Shown: positions 1 through 9,107 of the stretch, piece by piece
How positions within the stretch are numbered: the stretch's first letter is position 1
How the letters are laid out: every line of letters starts with the position of its first letter
NCBI GenBank assembly: GCA_037447655.1
Contig: JBBHKE010001191.1
Location: 1 to 14,871, forward strand
From: Zygnema cylindricum
Lineage: Eukaryota; Streptophyta; Zygnematophyceae; Zygnematales; Zygnemataceae
Length of the DNA stretch: 14,871 nt
Direction of reading: 5' to 3'
The notes under the pieces: model-generated
Database searches by the model: none
The model's input: the letters and a program-made list of their open reading frames with translations, nothing else
Told to the model about the DNA's origin: nothing
Position numbers and translations under genes: made by a program

Positions 1-510
1 AATGCGCATAGAAGAATCCTCAGAAAAGACAGTTCTCAGAAAACAGATAAAATCTTCAAAGAAAAAACTCAGAAGAGACAAAATCATTTTCAAAACAAAA
101 AAGTTCTCAAAAAAAACAAAATGCTCGGAAAAGACAAAGATTCAGAAAAGAGATTTCCCAGGAAAGACAAAATTTCTTCAAAAAGCCAAAGTTCTCTGAA
201 GAGAAAATCCTTCAAAAAAAAAAAAAAAAATATAAAAGTAAATAAGAAAAAAAAAACTCAAAAAAAAAACAAAATGCTCAGCAAAGATAAAAGTCCTCTC
301 CAAAAAGACAAAAAAAACAGCAAAACCCTATTGTTGTTGTATGTTAAATCGTTGGGGGGGGGAAAAAAACTCAATTTGAGTCCGTCTGAAATACTTTTCA
401 GGAAAAGTATTATTTTGACAAACAGTCTCCCCCTTTTTTTCTTTCTTTTTTTACTAAGGTTTTCTTCCAAATATTCGTAGACTTTAAAAATCACCAAAAA
501 AAAAAAAAAA
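1..510. repeat. A-rich diverged minisatellite in intron 6
   Basis: The + strand repeats variants of TTCTCAGAAAAGACAAAAT and CTTCAAAAAGxCAAAG with irregular spacing to about 325, then poly-A/poly-T and a G8 run (354-361). On the sense strand of the polymerase gene this is T-rich intron. Lys/Ser-rich ORFs here follow from the composition. Confidence 0.6.
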
Positions 511-512
511 AA

Positions 513-812
513 GGAAACCTGGAAGCATTCAGAGAGCAGAAGGTCAAGAAAAAAAACAAAAATTAAAAAACAAAATCACAAACAAAACAAACAAATAAAA
601 ATAAAGAACAAACCAAAAAAAAAAGAACCGTTTAAGTGAAAACATAGTCAAACTGTGTCCGATGAAAACTGACTCGCAGCAAAAACAACAAAAAAAAAAA
701 AACCACCAAATAAATAAATATGTTTGTATTTTAAAAAAAGAGGAGGTACCTGAGAGCATTCCGAGAGAGAGAAAGTGGTCAAATTGTGTCCCACGAGAAT
801 AACTCGCAGCAA
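513..812. repeat. Two diverged copies of a roughly 70-bp unit, first copy split by A-rich insertion
   Basis: Copy 1 runs from GGAAACCTGGAAGCATTCAG at 513 and resumes near 643 (AGTCAAACTGTGTCC ... ACTCGCAGCAAA). Copy 2 (742-812) has GGAGGTACCTGAGAGCATTC and GGTCAAATTGTGTCC ... ACTCGCAGCAAA without the A-rich interruption. Confidence 0.6.
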
Positions 813-880
813 ATCCACACTAATTCTCCCCTCCACCGAGGCTCGAAAAACCTCCTGATTGGACGTCGCCGACATTCTCG

Positions 881-1435
881 ATTGTTGTTTTACCCAATTT
901 TTCCCGTAAGACACAACGGATTTTACCTGCATGGAACGGAACATCCGTGAAAAAAATGTAAAACCCATAATTATGGAAAACAATAAAAAACGCAGAAAAA
1001 AATTATCAATTGTTGTTTTCACCATTTTACCGTAAGGCACAACGGAATTTTACCTGCATAAAACGGAACATCCGTAGGAAAAAAAACGTCTTTACAGATA
1101 AAAAAAGGCCAAAAAAAAAAAAAATGTATTTTTACGGTAAAAAACAACGATGAAAAAAAAATCTCTATTGTTGTTTATCCCATTTTTTGCCGTAAGGCAC
1201 AACGGATTTTACCTGCACCGAATGGAACATCCGTGGAAAAAAAAAAAAAAAATATGGTTAAAAAAGGGCAATAAAACAAAATGTAAAACCCATTCTTACG
1301 GTAAAGAAAACCCAGAAAAATATCTCTATCGTTGTTTTCCTCATTTTTTTCCGTAAAAGACAACAGATTTTACCTGAAGAGAATGGAACATCCGTGGAGA
1401 AAAATATGCATTTCTACGGTGAAAAAAATGCAAGA
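881..1435. repeat. Tandem repeat, four copies of 128-161 bp, intron 6
   Basis: Copies start at 881, 1009, 1167 and 1328, each opening ATTGTTGTTT or similar. Each holds CCGTAAG.CACAACGGATTTTACCTGCA and a GGAACATCCGT core, and copies 2-4 also have TACGGT(A/G)AA near their ends. Spacing is 128, 158 and 161, with length differences mostly in poly-A runs. The cores are short hyphenated palindromes (ACGGA-ACA-TCCGT; CCGT-N8-ACGG). Confidence 0.85.
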
Positions 1436-1680
1436 AAAAGTAAAAAGAAAAAACAGTAAAACACATTTTTAGAGTTAAAAAAAAGCAGAAAATTTTTGTT
1501 TTGACCAAAAAAAAAATCTGCTCTCACCAAAAAAAAATTGGAAAAAAAAACTTGAAGACTGGAAATAAATAAATAAATTTAATCAAATAACCTATCAGTT
1601 TAAATTAATCCAATCGAAAATAAAATTCAAAACCAGAAAAAAAAACTAAAAACACAAAATTAAAAAACATCTTCAATAAA
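1436..1680. other. AT-rich intron, no feature seen
   Basis: Poly-A interspersed with AAATAAATAAAT and unique AT-rich sequence. I see no exon or repeat family here. Confidence 0.5.
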
Positions 1681-1699
1681 AAAAAGGACAAAAACAAAA

Positions 1700-1817
1700 A
1701 AAATGGAACAAAAGATGAAAGAAAGTTCGCAAAAAAAAAAGTACCAAAAAGAAAAAGAGGGTATCAAAAGAAAAAAAAAAAAGTACCCGAAAAAAAAAGG
1801 GTACCTCGAAAAAAAAA

Positions 1818-1849
<32 letters not shown>

Positions 1850-1859
1850 AGAACAAAAA

Positions 1860-1926
<67 letters not shown>

Positions 1927-2010
1927 AATAAAAAAAAAAAAAAAAAAGTACCCAAAAAAAGGGGGGTACCTCAAAAAAAAAAAAAAAAAGAGCACCTCAA
2001 AAAAAAAAAA
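1700..2010. repeat. Poly-A block with GGTACC spacers, including a 63-A run
   Basis: The 63 consecutive A's are at 1861-1923. Between shorter A runs are repeated spacers with GTACC (1740-1805, 1946-1972) and GCACC (1992-1996), the last spacer lying just beyond the exon-6 donor. On the sense strand they read T(n)-GAGGTRCY. Confidence 0.8.
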
Positions 2011-2017
2011 CTGGCAC

Positions 2018-3367
2018 CTGTGTCGCTTTTCCGAGATGTCGACTCAATTCCAAATTTCCGATTTTCAAAAATTTCGATCTCTCAACCAAATATTTTAAAC
2101 TATCTCTCATTTGAAAAACACAAATAATATCCGGATCAATTTCTTCGACGACAAACTTTTCCCATTTTTTTATCATTTCTATTTCCGAACCAAAAATTCG
2201 AACCTCGACTCCCGGAAAAAAAATATTTGACCATTTTTCCGGTCCATAAGAAAATGCCACCTGTCGAACCGAATTTTTATACCCATATTTTGAAATTCTT
2301 GAACTTATTAAAAGAATTGGATCTCTCCCCGGTATTGCTACTCCTCCTCCTCCTACCCCTCCCCCTATAACTTCAATATCCCCTACTAAACTTTCTCCAG
2401 TTTTCAACTTTTCCCCGTTTTTTGAATTTTCCCCATTTTTCGATTTTTCCCCATTTTTTGATTTTTCGCCACTTTTATTATCATTTTCCGGATTTTTTGA
2501 CCACTCGTCGAACTTTTTTCCTTTACCTGATTTTTCCGTTCCTTTGGTTAAGATGTTTCGAGATTCCTTTCTGTTGGTTTCTTTTTTTTGTATCTCTCTC
2601 TCCTTTGTTTCCTTTATCCAATCTTCAGTATTGAAATGAGAGCTTCCTCTCCCTCCTCCCGTTACTCTCCCTCCTCCCGAAAATTGAACATCAATAGTTA
2701 ACAATTTTAAAGGAGGAAGTCCCAAATACTCTGATTCCTTATTACTACCCCTATCCCTCTCTCTACCTCTACCTCCACCCTTACCACTACTACTACCACT
2801 ACATTCTTTCTCGTCCCTTTTTACTCCTGTCTCCGATTCGACTCTCTCCCTCTCCAATTCCATTCTCTCCCTCTCTAGTTCTATTCTCTCCCTCTCCGAT
2901 CCAACTTTTTCCCTCTCCGATTCGACTCTCTCCTCCTCCTCCGCCTGTCCCCGTCTTTCCGAACTCTTCCTTTCCTCTCCCTCGCCCTCCCTATCCACAC
3001 TAATGATGGTACCGAATGGATCTTCGAAAACCGGAAAATCCTCTCCCTCCATTTCGAGACCCAATCCTATTTCATGATCTTCCCTCAAAGTCTTTGTCAA
3101 ATCGAAATTTTCGAAAGGACTTTGGGTTTTTTTTTTGTCAACAACTTCTATATTTTTTTCTTTTTCTTCCACTTTCTCTTCTTCTATTGGACTAAATTCC
3201 ATTTTTTGAGTTGCATCCGGTGTGAGACCTTTTAAGTTTTTAAAGCTGACCGTAACTTCCAAAAAGCAGTTGGAAATTTTTTGTTTTGCTGCCCGAAACT
3301 GAAATTTTTTTACTTCTGCCCAACCTCCTCCAGCCAACGAAGTGTCGCATGAAAATCGCATTCCCAA
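2018..3367 (-). CDS. POLD1: POLD1-like exon 6 (pre-exonuclease and 3'-5' exonuclease region, with two charged insertions)
   Basis: Acceptor TTTTGGGCAG|TTGGGA and donor CGACACAG|GTGCCA; 450 codons, phase 0 in and out. It starts LGMRFSCDTSLAGGGW and NCFLEVTVSFKNL, equivalent to POLD1 IRFMVDTDIVGCNW and CQLEVSINYRNL (yeast form). Insertion 1 (residues about 287-446) is Glu/Arg/Lys-rich with a 7-residue repeat. PLKLLTIDVQFSGGG (449-463) then matches the POLD1 segment PLRVLSFDIECAGR. Insertion 2 (about 464-575) is Lys/Asn/Gly/Glu-rich, followed by GDIEVIGGG and PGRDPILLIS. The C-terminal part (G-V-E-V, EMIKKWEKF, IDPDII, LKYLVERSKFLKI, HLGK) follows the POLD1 exonuclease domain to the FLGR position. 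Human POLD1 needs roughly 150 residues for the same span. The uninterrupted 1350-base frame argues that the insertions are translated. Confidence 0.88.
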
Positions 3368-3993
3368 CTGCCCAAAAAAAAAAAAAAAAGGGGTGGGAAA
3401 AAAAAATGGAAAGCAACTTCTTCTTCATTTGAGGTATTTTAAGTTTTTTTTCTGGGTGTATTGTATGGATTTTTTGAACGGATTTTTTGTTTTTCTTGTA
3501 TGGATTCTCTTTTCCATTTAAAAAAAGGCCCTTAAAAAAAATACAGGTTTTACATTTCTAAGCTTTGAAAAGGTTTTGGTAAAAAAAAAAGGAGGTTTTA
3601 GATATCCATTTTACCTTAATATTTTCTTCGTAGGCCGTAAAATCTTTCCAAAAGAAACCTTTTTTCCGAAGTTCTTGATTTTCAGCCATCGAGGAAAATT
3701 CTTTTGCCACAATTCCTATCTCTTTTTCTTTCCATACTTCCACCTATTGAAAAAAAAAACGAAAGAAAAAAGTCAAAAACGGTTTACGAAAACCATAAAA
3801 ATCAGTAGGCAATCTAAAAGAAAAAAATCTAAAAAAAAAAAAAAAAAACTGGCCAAAAAGCCGTACGAAAGTCAATTCATTCAGCGTAAACTCAAAAAAA
3901 AATAAACCCATGGAAAATTGAAGGAAAAAACATAATAAACAAAAAAAACATAAAAAACAACAAAATACGAAAACCTAAAATATAATAATAATA

Positions 3994-4030
<37 letters not shown>

Positions 4031-7000
4031 GAGAGAGAAAGCCAGAGAGGAACAGAAAGAGAGAGAAAGAGAGAGAGGAGCAAGCGGGCGAGAGAGTGAG
4101 GGAGAAAGAGAGAGAAAGAGAGAGAGAGAGAGCAAGCGGGCGAGAGAGAGGGAGAAAGAGAGAGAGAGAGAGGGGGAGAGAGAGAGAGAGAGGGAGAGAA
4201 ATTCGCCCTATGTAATGAGATACCCAACTGTCGAAGAGAAAAAAAAAATACCTTGAGAAAAGTAAAGGGGCTGTTTGGGCGATAGTACATGAGAGGAGTT
4301 CTTTTGGAGAGGGAGAGGGAGGCCACCTGTCCACACTAATTCCGAACTCTTGTTAAGTTTTTGGTGTTTACTGTGGAGGTAGAGAGGGAGAGAGAGGGAC
4401 AGGCCACCTATCAGCACTAATTCCGAACTCTTATTAAGTTTGTGTTTATCCAGGAGAGTGAGAGGAGAGGGAGGGAAAAGGGGGAGAGGAAGGCCATCTG
4501 TCCACACAAATTCCGAACACCCTCCTTCCCTCCCTCCCTCCCTCCCTCTTTACCAAAGATCACCATTATCCGCAATACCATAACCGTGGCCTCTGTACAT
4601 AAAATAGTGTGGATAAAAACATGATTTTGTGTTTGCCGATTGTGTCCAAATTGGCATCAATTACCTCGATATGATTAAAATCGGTTTTTAATTCGATATA
4701 ACGTTAAAATGCATTTTCATTTTATTTCATTACAATCTCTACCAAACAACATCTTTTTCAAATGGGTTCAATTCAATTCAATCTCTTCCTAAAAACATTT
4801 TCAAATTGATAATGATCGATAGCACACTGTGACACACTATTAGCGTTAATGCTGTTTTCCCCACTTAAAAGGAAGAGAGAGAGGGAGAGAGAGAGAGAGG
4901 GAGAGAGAGAGAGAGCAAGAGAGGGAGAGAGAGAGAGAGCAAGAGAGAGAAAGCGAGAGAGAGCAAGAGAGAGAGAGAGAGAGAGCAAGAGAGAGAGAGA
5001 GAAAGAGCGAGAGAGAGAGCAAGAGAGAGAGAGAGAAGAGAGCGAGAGAGAGAGCGGGGGAGAGAGAGAAGTGAGCGAGAGAGCGAGAGAGAGAGCGCGC
5101 AAGAGTGGGGGAGAGATCAATTTTGCTACTCGCACACATGTCTGAGTTTTTTTTGGTGACCGCCAATCAGATGGCCCTCTCTCTCTCCCCATTCCCTCTC
5201 CTCCGGATCCCTCTCCCCATTCCAACTCCTTCTCCATCTCCCCCTTCGATCTCCCCCTTCCATCTCCTCCTTGCACTCTCTCTTCCCTCCTCTCTCCCCC
5301 CCTCTCTCCCCCTTCTCTCTCCCTCCAACGGAACCGTCGGATTAATCTTTCGACAGGTGTGCACACAAAAAAATAAGCTTAAATGCCTAAAAAATTATTA
5401 ACTCTAATAGCGGTACAAGGTGTAGTTAATAATGGCACCATAATTTCTCTTCAATACAATCAGTATATAAATAAGAGAATGTTGTTCACCCCTCCGGAAA
5501 TCCTTATATAGGCGATGTGTCTGTCTTGGACGATGTGTCTGTCTTGGATTTTTTCCGTCACACGCAGTACGGACGGATGTACCGCGGGCACAATGAAGCG
5601 CTGCCGCCCGTCGCGTTACAGACCGCTGTACAGCTGGCGGAATTCTATGCTGCCGCCCGCCGGTGTACAGACCGCAATACGGTTGGCGTAATGTTACGCT
5701 GCCAACCGTCGGTATACAGTTAGCCGTACGCTTGGCGTAATTATACGCTGCCAACCGTCGGTGTACAGACAACCGTAAGATTAGCGTAATGTTACGCTGT
5801 CAACCGCTGTACGAATGGCGCAATGTTACGCTGCCAACCGTCGGTATACAGACAGTCGTAAGGCTGGCGTAATGCTACGCTGCCAACCGTCAGTGTACAA
5901 ACCGCCGTACGGCTGGCGTAATGTTACGCTGACAACCGTCGGTGTACAGACCGCCGTACTGCTAGCGTTGTCGTGTGTCGCGGTACAGACTGCCATAGGA
6001 CTGGCACAATGTACACCGCGAATCGTTGTGTCAAAGTTTAAATAGTGCTGAAGAAAATTTACCATAATTGATGCTAATAAAGATATATATATTTTTTTTA
6101 AAGTTGTATCCTAATTTCGGCTTAATGCTAATTTACGAACAGCAAAAATGGAATATTCGCCGTATATACATTATTATATGAATCTGTACAAAATATTAGG
6201 AATTGTACGCCGTCGTGAAAGTTAAATATCCGTACAGGTCAGACTAATTTACGTGTCAGAATAATCCCGTTTTAATCCCGTTTTTTTAGCGCACATTCTT
6301 ATGCGTGAGCGTCTGATTAAATTCATTTTTTGTAAAATTTTCACTTAGAGAGGTACATTTATGTACGGTCTGACATCGACTGTGCACCACACTATTCAGA
6401 TCTTATTGTATTTTCGTTCTTTACCCTATTTCGTACGGTACCTTAATTAACGTCAAAGAAAAATTAAAATCATCTAATCCTATTTGAGGAAAAAAATCAA
6501 AATTTTAAGAACCCAAATTAGTGACTTTGACACTAATAACGATTCGCGGTGTAGCGTTGCCATGGGTCGCGGTACGGACCGCCGTACCGCTGGCACAATG
6601 TAGCGTTGCTGTTTACATTCGAACTACAACCGTAATTCATTCGTTCATAACGGTTGATAGTTGATTATGTAACTGCGTTTATTTTACATATAACCTTCGA
6701 CGGTGGTCCGACATAACTAACATTCAGCGCGACAAATAATACTAACGTCAAAATATACGGACAGGCAATTTTTGTCCGTCCACATAATTCAGTGTTCATA
6801 ATTATCGCGCAAATAATTATCGCCGACATAACCCAATATAGAATACTTAAATAAATTAGTGTAAACTACATAGTTGAAAAAGCTCTATCGCATAAATTAG
6901 CGTTCATTACTCTAATTATTAAGTGCATCGCAATACAGACTGCCGTACGGCTCACACAATCTAAAGTTGCCAACAGTCCCCAGTATTGACTACCAGCCGT

Positions 7001-9020
7001 CCGGCCCCTAAAAAAGCGTCGTTAAAAGTAAGCGCAGTCTGCCAAAAGTGGCGCATAGCGTGCAGATTGCCATAGATGTCCCGTGCGCATAATACGCACG
7101 AAACAAACGAGCGAATACTACGCACGATACACATTTAACGATGAAAAAAATGTTATACAATGCGTACCTGCCAATGTAGCAGTACATTTTTGTACATTTC
7201 CTGACAATTAGTGTTGGGTATCGGGTGAAATCATATCACGATAATTTCAATATTCGATATATCGAATATCGACCGGTCAGGGTCTGCGATATATCGTACC
7301 GAGACCAACATAAATTATCGCGATGTATTTGGGTAAAAAGTGGTTGTCCGTACAGATATAGTACGAAAAATAGTACAGAATTTTGTACGGAAAATCGTAT
7401 GGAAAACCTTCCCCCCCCCCCCTCCCCCCACTGAGCGTGCGCCACGAGGGGGGGGGGGGGGGGTGGTTTTGAAAAAAAATTAGAGGAAAAAAAAATTGTA
7501 TATATCGCAAAAATATCGCGATATTTTGCTTCTCGATATATCGAATCTCGCGTACCAGAAATTCGATATATACCGAATATCGGCAACAGGCCCTTGATAC
7601 CCAACATTACTGACAATGTCCCTACATTTTGCACCTTTAAGGGTTATTTAAGGGATTTTTCGGGCTTTATAGTACATTTCTTTACATTCCGTATGTTTGA
7701 GTATAACTGCCCCACACTTTTCATACATGTAAGTACATCGTCCGTAGTTTTTGTACCTGTTAGGGTTATATATTTTAGGTTTTGTAGGGTACATTTCCGT
7801 ACATTCCCGTATATTTCAATACAGCTGCGCTACACTTTTCGTGCAGTTACGTACAGTGGTCGTACATTTTCGTATATATTAGGGTAATTAAAGGGGGGAT
7901 TTTAGGGTTTCTAAGGTACATTGTTGTGCATTCTTTTATATTTGAGTACGACTGCCAAAAAAATGTTGTACCATTAGGCTTGGTATGATACAATTTCCGT
8001 ATATTACTGTACAATTCTATTAACTTTCCGTACATTTTTAGATTTTTTAAGGATTTTCTATGATTACGCACTCCGTACATTTTCGAATATGTTCGTACAG
8101 TGAAAACTAAACGGATTTTAAGAAAAGTATGAAAGTCGCGAATACAACGTTAAAATCGGGAAAAAAAATCCAAATCCGTACGAATTGGACAATAAGGGCT
8201 CAAACCATTACACTGGCTAAAAACTCTATACAAGCATAAACACACAAACACGAACCTTGCCCGTGTAACGGGCTCATTTTGTCTTGTTTGGAAAAATAAG
8301 AACAAAGTAAGAAAATAATAAAACATGAAGTCGTTGACCAATTTATTGAGTTAAATACAAAGGGTGAACTTGAAGCCTAGTATTTGCGATGTATGAATGC
8401 ATAATTTTTTCACAGAAATTAGCGTGGATCAAAAATGAAATCGTAAACGTAATCTAACGGCGTAAATTATTTTATAAAGTTTCCGCATTATTCTTCCATC
8501 CTCCTGCCCTATTTCATTAAAACAAAACTCAAACATTGTTCGACTTTGACAAAAAATAGAGTGATGCATAACACACTATCTACACAAATTTGTGTTCCAC
8601 ACTGATTATGGTAAAACTTTGTGATGCCGTCTTACAAATTGGGTCTAATATGAGAGAAACCTATGTTTGGAAAAATGAAGGAATAGACATAAAGAGAAAA
8701 AGGGGAAAAAAATGTACTTACCGGAGAAACAACTTTTGATGCCTTGCTTTTCTTTTTTTGTCCGGACTCCACTTTTTTGTTTACTGCATCTAAAATAACA
8801 TCCAAATCCTTTTGGTCACTAATTGGGGTTTTAGTTTTTTCATCAATCGGTGCTGGAAACCAAAAATAAGGAACAAAATCTGCGCCCAGAGAGAGAGAGG
8901 GAGAGAGAGAGAGAGGAGAGAGGGAGAGAGAAGGAGAGGGAGAGAGGGAGAGAGAAGGAAAGAGGGAGAAGATAGATGACGAGAGCAAAATGGAGAACAC
9001 AAGGAAGAGGCCAAAGTAAG

Positions 9021-9107
<87 letters not shown>

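Noticed and set aside
1660-2098. Poly-Lys and poly-Phe ORFs
   Set aside because: Products of the A63 and neighbouring A runs; no coding meaning.
2018-3367. Exon 6 as DNA polymerase zeta catalytic subunit (REV3)
   Set aside because: The altered exonuclease motifs and IDPDII...YLVER resemble REV3. However, the upstream exons (CCH..., PYFWFPAP, LMYY...FLKV, NCFLEVTVSFKNL) and the LGK end match polymerase delta better and in order.
4554-4592. Possible 39-base exon on the minus strand (acceptor TACAG, donor CTTTG|GTAAAG)
   Set aside because: Its phase-0 frame contains TAA, and exons 3 and 4 already join in phase with an alignment to POLD1 that leaves no gap here.
4773-4860. Possible exon after the (CT)n tract on the minus strand
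   Set aside because: A CTTTTAAG acceptor exists, but no reasonable donor follows before stops and the sequence resembles nothing in POLD1.
3881-5366. Several Ser/Leu-rich and Glu/Arg-rich ORFs
   Set aside because: They are translations of (GA)n/(CT)n microsatellites, open in all frames of the repeat.
5460-5515. TATA-like words as a promoter
   Set aside because: TATATAAATAAG and CCTTATATAGG lie inside intron 3 beside repeats, with no gene downstream on either strand in suitable orientation.
5404-6065. ORFs of 68-122 codons over the 49-bp array
   Set aside because: They follow the repeat on both strands; a 49-base unit is not a multiple of three, so no constant peptide repeat is maintained.
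7640-7960. Telomere-type TTAGGG repeats
   Set aside because: TTAGGG occurs only singly at unit ends of the GTACATT repeat, never as a TTAGGG array.
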